From positions 272,819 to 336,818 of the forward strand of contig NW_003101681.1 of NCBI RefSeq assembly GCF_000003855.2: a stretch of DNA of 64,000 bases, read 5' to 3'. Under the pieces are notes generated by a model that saw only the letters and a list, made by a program, of their open reading frames with translations, did not search any database and was not told the origin of the DNA. How positions within the stretch are numbered: position 1 is the stretch's first letter; each line of letters opens with the position of its first letter. Source of the DNA: Blastomyces gilchristii SLH14081. Its lineage: Eukaryota > Ascomycota > Eurotiomycetes > Onygenales > Ajellomycetaceae. Positions 12,685-24,648 of the stretch are shown here, piece after piece. Made by a program: the position numbers and the translations under genes.

Positions 12685-15600
12685 ATGCTAATCAGAAGCC
12701 ATAGCATTCCACATTCCATTCTCAGCAGTGTACAACCTCAGATATCTGAATATAGAAATCATGAGCTGGTTATTTATAACATCACTTCATTCTCTTCTGA
12801 ACAGTGTCTTTGTATTTTGGAGACTGAAACCTCTTTAAAAGCTTCACTATCAGGTTCAACTGTTTGACATCCTTGATAAATATTCAGAAGAAAGAGATGA
12901 TGGTTTAAGTCTTTATCAATCACTGATAAAGCAACTCTCATTCTTTCAGTTTGTTGAAATGAGAAAACACTGCTTCATTCTCAAAGAGCTCATCAATATA
13001 CTTGTGATCATTCTTTGATAAGTAGGGGCAACAACTCTCAAGACTGTTCACAGAATTAGCATTTAAAAGATCAGACCTATTGCTCATGATTCAGTTCCAC
13101 ACATTTCAGATATGACTTAGATCATTTGAGAGCTTCTATCTGGGATCAGTATTATGACAACAAGACAGACAAAGTTTTCACACATCTCAGAACATCTCAT
13201 TGACAAGAGAAGGTTCAGACTGCTCATATTTCAGAATCATCAGAGTCCAGGAAATTGATGCAGCTTGCTTAATATATTACAGATTAGATAAATCTTCCAG
13301 CTCTCTTTCTGAAGCTGATTGAAATTTCAGTAATAGGTCAGATGCTCTGCTCATCTTATCAATCATTTATCAATCTTTGTTTCATCTCTCTGCTGCTGAT
13401 GATACATTACATTCCAGCATATCTCTTCACTAGACAACTCTTAAGAGGCATCTCAATACTTCTGAAGGCTTCTGAGAGTCTCAGAAGACAGGTCATTGAT
13501 ATCATAGAACTTAACAACTCATCACTGATTATTGAAGTTAAGTCATTCAGCTGCTGCTGCTTTGTGCATCTGTCTCTACAAGCCTTGAAGCATGCAGTCA
13601 GTCAGGAGATTTATGACAACTGAAATAAACTGACTAAGGCTTGTCATTGAATTGTAACTCAGGATTTGCTCAAAAACAGTCTGTTCAATGATAACAGATA
13701 TTCAATGCTGAGGCTTCAGCTGGTGACACTGATCTGTCTCAAACTTGTTCATCAATCATTTTACATTGAACTGGCTGACATATCAAGCTACAATTTCTGC
13801 TTATTCTTCACCAAACTTTAGATGTGTCAAATCAATCTTCACTGATCCTAGTCAACACCTATCTTTCTTCACAGATAGATTGAGGACATAGGTCTCTAAG
13901 GCCATTGCTACAGTGAAATGATTAGTGAAAGATGATAGGAAGAAGAGTGAACCTGATGCTTCAGAAGAGGCTTTTCTCACTTTTGAGAATTATATACTGC
14001 ACAATCAAGAGACTACATATTTATCATGACAAGCCTGCACAATCACAGAGTCACACTTTTATAATGACTAGCCTCAACATGATTATCATGACCTGTGGCC
14101 TGTGCCCGGGTTGCTGGGCCTGGCTTCAAATGATAAATAAGGCTCTGCAGTCACTGTGTTTATATTGCAAATCAAAACCATCATGCTGCAGTGCAATCAT
14201 ATATCATGATTGAAATTGATTGATGGAGAGGCTGGACCTCTCCTTGAGACTGAATGATGAATGACATATGTTATGGCTGAGATGAACCAGTCTTTGAAAC
14301 AATTTCCTCAGTTAATATTTCTCTTGAGTGAGAAGATCAAGAATGATGCATTGTGACAACTTTGCTGAATTAATTATCATAGAAGTCACTTTCAGCAGCA
14401 GCATGCTGTAAATTTATAAGCAGATAATATTTCTATTCAGTTCATCTATTTCAGAATTTTTGCAGACTGCAATTCAATGTGCTGTATGATGATACATATA
14501 TCAAGCAGCTCTCAGTTATGCCATCACTATGAGAGTGTACCAGTTCAGTGGCCTGACTTCTCATTTGACTTCTTTCATCTCATTCTTGTCCAACTTCTCT
14601 TTCTCTTCTGTGATGTTATCTGTATCTTTGCAGATGATATTGAAGACCTGAAAGCTGTTCAATCTCTTCTGATGAAATGAGCAATCATTGAATCTGCATT
14701 CAACTTGTCAGACATCATTCACCCCTGCATCATCATTATCACTGAGAAGAATAATGACAGCATCATGCAGACACTGTTGAATGAGGAATTTTTTCTTTTG
14801 AATATTATCAATGACCTGCTCTTCCTTTCCATCTTCATGAATATTAGCATATCATGACACCCGCCAGATGAGCTATCTCCAGATGCTTGCTATCTAGATC
14901 TATATACAGATATCATGAGAAAGCTCAATCTTGTCTGATCAGCGTGGAAAATTCATCAAGTTCTCTTTTCTATAACACACATGAATATCTTCTATGAAGA
15001 TGCACTGCAATATGTCACAGCTAATATATTCACATCATTTGACTTCATACATTCATCAAGACAGCTAAACCCTGTCAGTGACTCACTGATGCCTCATCTA
15101 TTGACAGTTCTGAGTCAGGGGATCAATAAGCAGATGCCTTATAAAGACCTGGTGTCATACACTGTATCAGTGATTCTGATGAATGTATAATCTTCTCTAA
15201 TGCATGATATGTCTTCTGAGCCCTGATTATTCTTGATCTTAGCTTACTCAAACTTAGAATTCTCATCTCAGACCATGTTTCAGACTTTGTATTCAAAGGC
15301 CTGCTATAGTGCATATGAGCAAGTGTTAGATAATTATACCCTTGTGAAGTTGATGTATCAGAATGTTGATAATCAGATACAAAGACTATTTGAATTCATG
15401 AGCATGAAAGAAGACTCTTCTTCACATATTCACAGATACAATCTAAATCAGCAGAGAAAGCATCTAGCTTTATTGAGACTCAACTCTATTTATCTTATCT
15501 GTGTAGTCTGCTGCGCGGAATATCATCTTTCATGTGATCATGCTCTTTGTAATAGCTGCATGAAGTGATTCAATGAAGGCTGTGCTAATGCAGAGAGTGA

Positions 15601-17030
15601 GTATGTTGTAACTAAATGTTCTTTGTACAACACACTCACAGTATTGAAGATAAGAATTAAGTCATTTACTTTTGCTGCTCATCTTCTCAGCATTGATGAT
15701 GAGAGACTGTTGAGCATTATTCTCACCAGATTGCTAGTTTTCATGCAAAAGAGGCTTTCATGCAATCTACAGTTATGAAACCTCATTGACTATTTCATTG
15801 AAACAAGCTCAGATTCATATATTTTCAATCTCTCTTGAAGAGCAAATCTCTTCCATGAATTCAGAGCTAACATCTCCCAGGTGGAGACATTTCACTTGAT
15901 ATAGATATATATCAGAATAATGCTGAAAAGTGCAGCAAGTGCTTTCAACAATTGATGAAAGAGTTTTTTGAGAAACAGTAGAGAGATTGTGTGTTCAAGC
16001 TGCAGTGCCTGGTCAAAATCTGAACAGCAGATGGCATGTATGACAGCAGAGTCTTGAAGCATATCTTTATACAGCACTACAGAGCAACATTACATATGTT
16101 TGACACCTCTCAAATCATGATTGCAGGCTGAAGAGTTGCTGTGACATCTATCTCTGTTACAGATGAGACTCTCTTCCTTTTTATCAACTATAATGGCAAG
16201 ACACTCTTGTACAATGACTGTGATATGTGTGTTCATCTATACTTTCATCTTTCCATTCACTGACTTCACAGTGTATGATTGTCTCTGAACTAGGGTTAAT
16301 GATGAGTCATTTGTCTGGCAAGCATGAGTCCTGAAGTTCTGATCTGTCAATATTCATCTTACTCTGCTAATATTTTGCAGTATAAGAGCTATCTCAGCTG
16401 CTTCTGTGTAGATTTCAAGTCTCAAATTTTAATTTCTTTTTCTGACCCCTGAACAGGCTGTTTCCATCCATCAATATTCTCTCTGTTGGTAGTTTTCAGG
16501 ACAGTGATATGAAACAGTGACACAATAACCCAATTCACTTAGAGCTGTCAGAAGTGCAGTACCTGTGACTGCAGATGTCAAAACTGCATGTTGTAATCTC
16601 TCTGAGTACAGGAACTGTCTCAAGAATTCTGAAAACATCAGATTCATACAACATTCTTCTAGATGAATGGCTTCCTTGCATTTATCACTTCTACATATCT
16701 TCATTTGATGGTGAGAAGACCTGGAATGAACTTCAGAGTAAGCTTGATGATCAAACCTGCAAGAACTACTTCTGCTTCAATCACTTCTTCACAGATGCAC
16801 AGCTGTTGATTGTTGATATCAGTGCAATAAAGAACATCTCTCAATCTATTCAAAAGAATTCATCAGAAGCACATAAGATGAAAGAGACTCTTTTGACTCT
16901 TCTTGCTTCAAGCCTCTTCTTTAAATTGAACTCAATTCCAGAGTTTCAAAATGGCTTCTTTCTCTGTGTTGAGACTATTAGATGCTATGAATCAGCTCAG
17001 CCTATTATCAGAGCATTATTAGCACTCTGA
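12685..17030 (+). pseudogene. Patatin-like phospholipase relic with RING-like motif
   Basis: A long gene is readable through stops and frameshifts. In order: open blocks at 12,685-12,867 and 13,342-13,623; a block with 'DVICIFADDIEDLKAV' near 14,610; 'FYEDALQYV' near 14,990; a RING-like 'CVVCCAEYHLSCDHALC' near 15,505-15,560; then the patatin core. The oxyanion loop reads 'SIDDERLLS' (expected SIDGGGxRG) near 15,690. The nucleophile elbow reads 'ETSSDS' (expected GTSSGG) near 15,803. The catalytic Asp block reads 'FQDSDMK' (expected FQDGGxK) near 16,497. 'VISLSTGT' near 16,590 opens the intact C-terminal frame at 16,575-17,030. Glycines have turned into Asp/Glu/Ser as expected for G-to-A changes. 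Patatin-like proteins are lipid acyl hydrolases, and in fungi they often belong to immune-type multidomain genes and Starship cargo. The gene start is uncertain. Confidence 0.75.
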
Positions 17031-18146
17031 CCAGCTCACCACGAATTTTACAAGAATGACATCAATCTGAGTCTCTATCTAAGTGAGGATGATATATGTG
17101 TGAAATGTTAACATTACTGCCAGTCTATTCAATTCTCTGTTCAGCATCTTCAGAAGAAGATTACCATGACACTACAGTCTGATGACACTGTGTTGTTGAT
17201 AAACAGATCTCTCAATACTACTCAATGATATATAGATGAACAAGGCCTAGATGAGGCCTTTGATACTTCTAATCACAGAGCACTCTTCCAAGTCCAGTGT
17301 GATACATATGAGAGGAGATTGAATGAGAAGGAGAAGAAATGTAAATACATGTACACAAGATAGATGTTGCTTCAAATTATCAATCACTTTTCAATTCTAT
17401 TGTCTCTTCTCTAAGACTTTACTTAGTTTCTCAATACATTTTGACACTGTAGCTGACTGAGCTTCTATAATGACTTTTTGATTCTCAATCTGCCGCTGAA
17501 GATGTGCCACAAGGGGTTCATTCACAGAATAATTCAATGAAGTTTGAGATATAGCACAGAAGCATATAGAAGTGACATAAACTGATTCATCAATATTTAT
17601 TTATACTGACTAATATATAGTTAATAAATATTTGCTGTCTTTATCTTCTTATGATCTGTACCTTGTCTTTTACACTTATGATAAGCTTTTGAGATTTCTG
17701 ATAATTGCTGATACACTGTGAATTATTGATTCAGAGCTGAAGCAGAGCAATCTTATATAAGTCTTTGTTCAATGAAAACAGAAGTGAAGCTATATACAAA
17801 GATGTCTCACTATATATTCTTATCAAGTTGATTCTTTTATGTTCAAACTTGAAGTACAGTAATGAACTTTGAATTGCAGTATGAGCTTTCATTTAACAGA
17901 GTATATACTGCTAACTAGGATTGATTAAGCTTCATTGTTCTTTATTTAGTGCATGAAGAACTCATGCTGTCATACTTTTCTTGTCCAGTATATATATAAT
18001 ATTATTGACTAGCAGAACAACAGTGACAAAGAAGAACCTTTCAAGATTAATCACATCTTCTTATACACAAAACTTTATAATAATCAGAAAGCTCAATTCA
18101 CTCACTCTTTATAAATTATAAATGATTCAGCTTAGTCAGAAGAAGC
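17031..18146. other. AT-rich decayed DNA, nothing recognised
   Basis: No long frame, repeat or motif. A few short coding-like stretches follow the patatin relic and could be its decayed C-terminal tail. Confidence 0.4.
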
Positions 18147-18521
18147 ATGAGCACAGCTAATAGAAAGACTGCTCATGACTCATTGTTTTCAGATGATGTA
18201 AAAGCCTCGGGTGGTGGCTGTGAAGGCAAAGGGACTGATCTCCCAGATGCTCCTGTCCCTGTTGAGTGCCATAGAGTTAGAGTTGTTGAAAACACGCCGG
18301 TTGGAAACACGCTGGTTGGAAACATGCTGGTTGAAAACACCCCTGTTGAATTTAGATACCAGCCAGCTGATGGCGCGAACACCCGCGACATCACTGGGTG
18401 GTTGTGTTTTCTTTTAGCCACATCTGAAATACCAACTGTGCTTTCTCTCCTCACATTTGCTAGAAATTTGTTCATATGTTTCTTCAGATTGACTGCAAGT
18501 ATCATTCCTGCATGGCAGTGA
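18147..18521 (+). CDS. Hypothetical ORF, 124 aa, with 5-residue repeats
   Basis: An ATG-to-stop frame lies in one of the few CpG-retaining islets of the block. It contains a Gly-rich segment, then four imperfect five-residue repeats of the form V-(E/G)-N-(T/M)-(P/L), then a hydrophobic C-terminal stretch 'LTFARNLFICFFRLTASII' that could span a membrane. The opposite strand is also open over most of this stretch, so neither frame is secure. No family is recognised. Confidence 0.2.
   Translation: MSTANRKTAHDSLFSDDVKASGGGCEGKGTDLPDAPVPVECHRVRVVENTPVGNTLVGNMLVENTPVEFRYQPADGANTRDITGWLCFLLATSEIPTVLSLLTFARNLFICFFRLTASIIPAWQ
18286..18350. repeat. 15-bp tandem repeat, four copies plus a partial copy
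   Basis: Units start at 18,286, 18,301, 18,316, 18,331 and 18,346. The consensus is 'TTGGAAACACGCTGG'. The unit is a multiple of three and encodes the V-E/G-N-T-P/L repeats. Confidence 0.9.
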
Positions 18522-19269
18522 GAGAAAGATACATTTTGATGATAGAAGAATCACTGAGACTCAAGAGTATTGACAGTTATGAACAGTACAAGATCTTCAC
18601 AGTCAGTTGAGTTAAACTGCTTGAAACCTGAGTTCAGTTACTGCAATGATGTGCATGAACAGGCCAAGCTTGATTAAGTTAAGATATGATTCAAAGCCTG
18701 AAACTCAAAAACAATCTTATTCTCAACATTGGCATTGATATGCCCTGGTTCAAAGAGGTATTGCCCTTCAGTGTCAACAGTCACTTGATGAGTGACTGGC
18801 TCAGTTATCTGAACAGAAATTGTTTAACTGATTCTGTGATCTGTTAGTTTAGACTTTTCTTGAATGTATCACAGTTCATAGAGAGAGTATACTTTATCTT
18901 CAATGCAATTATGTGAAAATATAAGAGAAAAAAGAGCAGAGTGATTGTCAGCATTCTTGTAAAATATTTGAAAAAAATCAGATTGAAAATATTTTTATCA
19001 TCTGTGAAATGAATTATACTCATCTTGATTCTCTAGCTGGCCATTTAAAGAAGAAAATAGGTCACAGTTATCATCTTAATAAGTGTGACTCAGACTATGA
19101 CTGATAGAAATGCAAGCATGACTGTGACTGTGAAAAAGAAAGATATGATCTCTGAAAGAATATAAAATCTAGACTGTATCTCACAAACTATCTATCATCT
19201 TTATTAAATACACTGCATATTCATCTTACACTTTTACACTTTTCAAACAAAACTTGATTTTTTCAAACA
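18522..19269. other. AT-rich DNA upstream of the acidic ORF
   Basis: No gene is seen. The last 80 bases carry pyrimidine- and A-rich stretches and lead into 'CAAACAATGG', a good fungal start context. Confidence 0.4.
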
Positions 19270-19746
19270 ATGGCTGATATCACTTTCATCATCCCATCTG
19301 ACCCCGGTGCTGGTGCTGCTAATTCCACTTTCTCTGCTCTCTCTTCTTCTCCTTCTGCTTTCACCTTCTTCATGACACATCTTTTTCCGCCTCATGATGA
19401 ATTCGATAATGACCCTGCCTCTGTGTATCATCAAAATGATGATGATGATAATGATGATGATGATGATGATGATAATGTTGCTATTGATGAAGATGAGGCT
19501 ATGAATGAAATGTGCACTTTAACACTTAGCATCAAGAATCATCTTCAGCTTATCAAAGCAATTGTTGACCAGGCTTCTGAAAATGTGCACACTGTGCTCA
19601 TCATCACAGCTTCTCAGATGAGGGCAGAAATATACAGAAAGGTGATTACATGCACTGCAGTGATAATAAACCTTAACAAGTTTCACTCTGAGAAGAATAA
19701 ACAATTAGAAAAGAATGCTCTTGAGAGTAAGCATCAGAAGCTATAA
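19270..19746 (+). CDS. Acidic ORF, 158 aa, function unknown
   Basis: An uninterrupted ATG-to-stop frame with a favourable start context (CAAACAATGG). The N-terminal part is rich in Ser, Ala and Phe. Residues about 56-75 form an acidic tract, mostly Asp, from a GAT repeat. The C-terminal half is helical and could form a coiled coil. Coding-like text continues after the stop, with 'ALAGLQWDPADVSVIEKLL' near 19,815, so the original protein was probably longer and the stop may be a mutation. I do not recognise the family. It is probably the intact front of a broken gene. Confidence 0.35.
   Translation: MADITFIIPSDPGAGAANSTFSALSSSPSAFTFFMTHLFPPHDEFDNDPASVYHQNDDDDNDDDDDDDNVAIDEDEAMNEMCTLTLSIKNHLQLIKAIVDQASENVHTVLIITASQMRAEIYRKVITCTAVIINLNKFHSEKNKQLEKNALESKHQKL
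19436..19478. repeat. GAT trinucleotide tract
   Basis: Nearly pure GAT with three AAT interruptions, in frame with the acidic ORF, encoding an Asp run. Confidence 0.85.
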
Positions 19747-19749
19747 AAC

Positions 19750-21420
19750 AGAACAAGTCTTTTACACTAACTCTGTTAGAATTAACTTATGCTATCACTT
19801 GAACAAGGCAGGCCCTTGCAGGCCTTCAGTGGGATCCAGCCGATGTTTCAGTGATAGAGAAACTCTTGAATAGATATCATCAGCATTGTCATATTGCAGC
19901 AACACAGTATATAATAATGCTATATGAAGCATGTCAAATCAGTTATCAAAGCAGTATTACTGATGCAATCAGAACAACAAATTATGCTGATATTTCATGA
20001 GAGATTGTTAATATGCTTAGCACTCTCTGTAAAATTAATGAAAAAATTGTGAGATATAATATCATTGAAAAAAACTGTTGATTCACAGATAAAATCTGAA
20101 TTCAGCTGTTTTTCAATTCATGAAGCTTCTCTGAGTCTGTAAAACTTCAAGCACTATACAAGTTTCTACATCTTTCTGAAGAATGAGCTGAGTTATCATC
20201 AGTGAAAAGATATACATACTCAGAAGATCTCAGAATGTACTGAGTGCCACTTTGGCATCAGCTTATCTCACTTATAATGAAGTTGTGAAATGAAATTGTT
20301 AAAGAAGCATCAACTGAGTAACTTACATCAATATATTAGAAAGTTACTACAAAGATCACTGAGCTGAACTCTCAAATCTCAGAACTGAATTCATAAAATG
20401 ATCAACTGTCACAGCTATATCATATAAATAAATCAACTATTAGTAAGACATATTTTCATCTACATATCAACATTCAAAATACAGAAGTGTTTCAAGAAAT
20501 AAGAGCTAAAGTTAATAGTGTATTTACTGAATTGAGATATTCAGAGACCTGAACTCCATGTGCAACTACAGAGTGTCTTATTTGTATGAATATAATCATG
20601 ACTGATATAACAAGTTACAAACAATATCTGACATGTTAAGTGAAGATTCACACAAGGTGTCAATTACAATGAGCCCAGTATTATTGAGATATATCAGAAA
20701 ATAGTGATTTCTCATGCTCATATTGATAAGTAATGTCTTCATCTCACTTTGTCCTAGCAGCTGCTAATAGCCTGTAGTTGAGCAATGAAATTGACTACAA
20801 CTGTTTCATCTTCAGCTCAAACAATAACTGCTCAAACAACAACTCAGACAGCAGCTCAGATCTTGTCTCTCAGAAATATGAGAAGAAGATGAGTTCAGAT
20901 CCCTCTCTGAAAGGTTTCACAATACATGCAACCTGGATACACAGTACATGAACAGAGAATTTCTCATATAAATATATACAGTAACTTTGCTCAAGTTGTT
21001 GTGAAAAATGAAAATAGCAGCCATGAGCTTCTCAACATCACACAAGCTGGTGATTTGGCTGTTGTCAAAGTCACTGAAAGCTTTTCAGAGATTGAAAAAG
21101 TTGAATCAAGTGAGTGAAAAGAGCTGAGATTCAAGGTTTCAGAAATGAGTGAGTTTGGGATTTTATAAGTAGCAGTTTCACAATATTGAAATCTCAATAG
21201 TGAAAGATTGTCCTCAGTAGTATGCTGCTTCTATCATCACATCAATAAAGTATATACAGAGAAAGTTGATTCTCACTTGAATATAGCAAAAGTACTCAGT
21301 AAAGCAGAAGAGCTCATAATTACAGAAGTTATTTATGAGAACAAGAATGTTGAATCTGTTGAAGAAGCAGTGGAGTTTGTATATAATGTGATACATGAGC
21401 AGAGAGAGAAGTATTGAAAT
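19750..21420 (+). pseudogene. Coding-like relic downstream of the acidic ORF
   Basis: Reading through stops gives continuous protein-like text for about 1 kb, including 'WDPADVSVIEKLLNRYHQH' near 19,830 and a Cys/His patch 'CLICMNIIMTD' near 20,577 followed by His and Cys residues, as in a degenerate zinc finger. Two short open frames follow (20,926-21,117 and 21,208-21,417, both Glu/Val-rich). It is probably the decayed remainder of the gene that begins at 19,270. The product is unknown. Confidence 0.3.
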
Positions 21421-22139
21421 AGTCACTCAAGATCTCACTGTTGCAAAGCTCACAGAGTCAGAAGAGATGATGAAGAAGTTCTAAACAGATTTTTCCTAAC
21501 TCAAGACAATTGAAACAGGGGATTTATGCCATGATAAGTGAGAAAGCTGAAAACCCTTCTTAATTGATTATTTATGCTCAGACATTACTTCTCTTTGTTA
21601 TTTCTACTTCTTCTTGTTTCTTCTCTTATCTCTACAACTTGAGCCTTGCATTGTCAGAAAGTCAATTATCTGGGATATTTTCTCTGTAAAGCACACATTT
21701 TGATAGTTATACTGCTACACCTGTCAATCATTATATCTGAGACTGACTGACTCAAGATTGAGTTGGCTAGTTTGATTTCAAAGTTGAATTTGCTGAAAGT
21801 GAGTTTTGGCTCAATGAATTTGCATTCATATCATCTTCTAGAAATTCTTGACAGAACATAGTGAGCAATCATCAACATTGTAGCTTATAGAAATAATGTA
21901 TCATTCTCTCAATCATCATCACTGAAGATATCTTCTAGATTTTCACTTTCTTCCATGAATTAATCTTTATTTATCTCATTTCTTAGGCTCAGTATTTCTC
22001 TTTCTCAGGCTTCTTCTCTTCTCTGTTCTTTGCAGAGGAAGAAGTTCTGTTGAAATCAACTAAGTAAGCAATATGAATATGAATGAGATATATGTGATAG
22101 AGAAAGAATCAATCACTGACATGTTACATTAGCTTTCCC
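21421..22139. other. AT-rich DNA, nothing recognised
   Basis: Pyrimidine-rich stretches only. No frame or repeat is supported. Confidence 0.4.
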
Positions 22140-22456
22140 TCCCTCTTCTCAGAGCCATTATGGCTCCCTCTGCCCCTCCCGCCCCCTGCACTGATGAGCC
22201 CACCTCCCCCACCCTTTCAGCTGTTCCTCATATTGAGCACTCCCTCCCCCTCACTGCCGCCACCACTGTCAACAATATCATATGATATCCCCCTCTCTCT
22301 CAACACTCTGTCCGCCAGCTGTGTCTGTTGAGAGCAGACACAGCTGACAAGCCAGCCAAGACAGGATTGAAATTGAATGATGAGCAAGAGCTCATCATTC
22401 TATCAGCCCCAGGAATCAGAGAAATGATGATTAATCTTCTATAAGGAGTTCCAGTG
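22140..22456 (+). other. C-rich islet with short coding-like text, cut by a MITE
   Basis: A local C-rich patch stands out from the AT-rich surroundings. It contains a 41-codon frame from ATG at 22,160 to TGA at 22,283-22,285, rich in Pro, Ser and Thr. A different frame from about 22,309 to 22,443 reads 'LNDEQELIILSAPGIREMM'. The first hAT-like MITE begins 22 bp after that frame ends. Either reading may be a gene fragment. I assign no function. Confidence 0.25.
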
Positions 22457-22978
22457 CTTCTCTCTAGACTGGCCGCCGGGACCATGAATTTCACATTTAG
22501 TCTCATTTGGTCTGGTCTCATACATTTCTTGGCATGAATCCCACTGGGACTAGTCATTAAAAAAACATGCAAAGTGACTATATATGAGATCTTAAAATGA
22601 AACCATGACTTGAAAAAAATGAGAAAGTGATCCCATTTGGTCCCATTTAGTTCCATTCTTGGCATAAAGTTACTATTTTTAGACATTTTAAGGTTTTTTT
22701 TAGACTATTTTTAATTTTTTAAAAAGTAACGCTTTTTGGTAACACTTAAATGAGATTTAAAGTCATTTAAAGCAATAAAAATAATTTAAATTGAGAAGTG
22801 AAAATCATGATCTCATTTGGAAAATGTGACAAGAGTAGACAGTAAGTCCCACTGAGACAGTATGAGACTACTATTGAATGTTAAAACTGTGTAATGGGAT
22901 CGGTTGAATTGGTAATGAGACTATCAAAAAATCTGGTCCTGGTCCCAGACACAGTCACACGGTCAGTCTACTTCTCTC
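22457..22978 (+). mobile_element. hAT-like MITE, copy 1 (506 bp, 22,465-22,970)
   Basis: The element body is 22,465-22,970. It starts TAGACTGGCCGCC and ends GACCGT-type in reverse (TAGACTGACCG), a short terminal inverted repeat of about 11 bp. It is flanked by a perfect 8-bp direct repeat, CTTCTCTC, at 22,457-22,464 and 22,971-22,978. It has no coding capacity: the frame at 22,300-22,686 on the minus strand is accidental. Eight-bp duplications with short inverted ends are typical of hAT elements (P and Merlin elements are alternatives). It is the least decayed of the four copies and still has CCGCCGGG at its left end. Confidence 0.9.
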
Positions 22979-22993
22979 TGCAGAAGCAGAGAA

Positions 22994-23515
22994 TGTGAGG
23001 CTAGACTGATCATATGACTGTGTCTGGGACCAGGACCAGATTTTTTGATAGTCTCATTACCAATTCAACTGATCCCATTACATGATTTTAACATTAGATA
23101 GTAGTCTTATACTGTCTCAGTGAGACTTACTGTCTACTCTTGTCACATTTTTCAAATGAGATCATGATTTTCACTTCTCAATTTAAATTATTTTTATTGC
23201 TTTAAATGACTTTAAATCTCATTTGAGTGTTACCAAAAAGTGTTACTTTTTAAAAAATTAAAAATAGTCTAAAAAAAACCTTAAAATGTCTAAAAATAGT
23301 CACTTTATGTCAAGAATGAGACTAAATGAGATCAAATGAGACCACTTTCTCAGTTTTTTCAAGTCATGGCTCCATTTTAAGATCTGATATATAGTCACTT
23401 TACATGTTTTTTTGATAGCCAGTCCCAGCGGGATTCACGCTAAGAAATGTATGAAATCAGACCAAATGAGATCAAATGTGAAATTCATGGTCCCGGCGGC
23501 TAGTCTATGTGAGGC
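22994..23515 (-). mobile_element. hAT-like MITE, copy 2 (506 bp, 23,002-23,507)
   Basis: The body is 23,002-23,507, in inverted orientation relative to copy 1 and only 31 bp from it. The ends are TAGACTGATC and CTAGTCTA. A perfect 8-bp duplication, TGTGAGGC, lies at 22,994-23,001 and 23,508-23,515. The length equals that of copy 1. Each copy has its own target duplication, so the pair arose by two insertions and not by inverted duplication. Confidence 0.9.
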
Positions 23516-24126
23516 CATATTGACTGAATAATGAAGACAGAGCTGAGTGAGCAGCTGCTGAAAGAGAACAGGTGTACTGCCTGTTAAGAGAACAATGAGA
23601 AATGTTGAGTGTACTCTGAGAAGAAGAGAGCTCAGATAACCAAGTCTGAGAATTCTTGTTCTCACTGTCAGATTATTGTACACAAGAATGAATATAGTAT
23701 CTTCAAACACAAGCTCAAGAATCTCAGTGCATTCTCATCAATGCAGTCATATCAGTTACTGTCAAAGAGATCATCTTCTTCTTCATCAGAAAGCAGTGCT
23801 CTGATAATTTAGATTCTTATTTTATTTATACTGCTCTGCTTTATGAAGAAGATTTCAAGTAGAACTCTAATAAATAAGTAATCTGTATAAATGAATGTAT
23901 TGAAGATTCTATGCAGACATTCTTTGCAAGTATCAGTTATAAATATAAATTAGTTAATGTAGAAAATAATATCTCAAAAATAAAATTTATCAGATGTTAG
24001 TCATGTTTATTTTAAATCTTGATATTTAATTAGCTCATAAGTTAACAGAACAATACAGAAGTTCAATTATTAATATATTTATCAGTGAAAATGTAATATT
24101 ATATATTAAATGAAGATGAAGTAAGT
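23516..24126. other. AT-rich DNA between MITEs
   Basis: One short plus frame at 23,609-23,812 (67 aa, Ser-rich end) is unrecognised. Otherwise nothing. Confidence 0.4.
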
Positions 24127-24648
24127 AAAGCTACTAGACTGATCATGTGACTGTGTCTGGGACCAGGACCAGATTTTTTGATAGTCTTATTACCAATTTG
24201 ACCAATCTCATTACACAGTTTTAACATTAGATAGTAGTCTCATACTGTCTCAGTAAGACTTACTGTCTACTCTTGTCACATTTTTCAAATGAGACCATGA
24301 TTTTCACTTCTCAATTTAAATTATTTTTATTGCTTTAAATGACTTTAAATCTCATTTGAGTATTATCAAAAAGTGTTACTTTTTAAAAAATTAAAAATAG
24401 TCTAAAAAAAACCTTAAAATGTCTAAAAATAGTAACTTTATGCCAAGAATGAGACTAAATGAGACCAAATGAAATCACTTTCTCATTTTTTTCAAGTCAT
24501 GGTTTCATTTTAAGATCTTATATATAGTCACTTTGCATGTTTTTTTAATAACTAGTCCCAGCGGGATTCACACCAAGAAATGTATGAGACCAGACCAAAT
24601 GAAATTAAATGTGAAATTCATGGTCTCAGCGGCCAGTCTAAAAGCTAC
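24127..24648 (-). mobile_element. hAT-like MITE, copy 3 (506 bp, 24,135-24,640)
   Basis: The body is 24,135-24,640, in the same orientation as copy 2. The ends are TAGACTGATC and GGCCAGTCTA. A perfect 8-bp duplication, AAAGCTAC, lies at 24,127-24,134 and 24,641-24,648. It is more decayed than copy 1 (for example GCTGAGACC where copy 1 has GCCGGGACC). Confidence 0.9.

Noticed and set aside
22300..23710. Open frames on the minus strand (22,300-22,686 and 23,435-23,710)
   Set aside because: Both lie over MITE copies and share the repeat sequence; they are chance frames.
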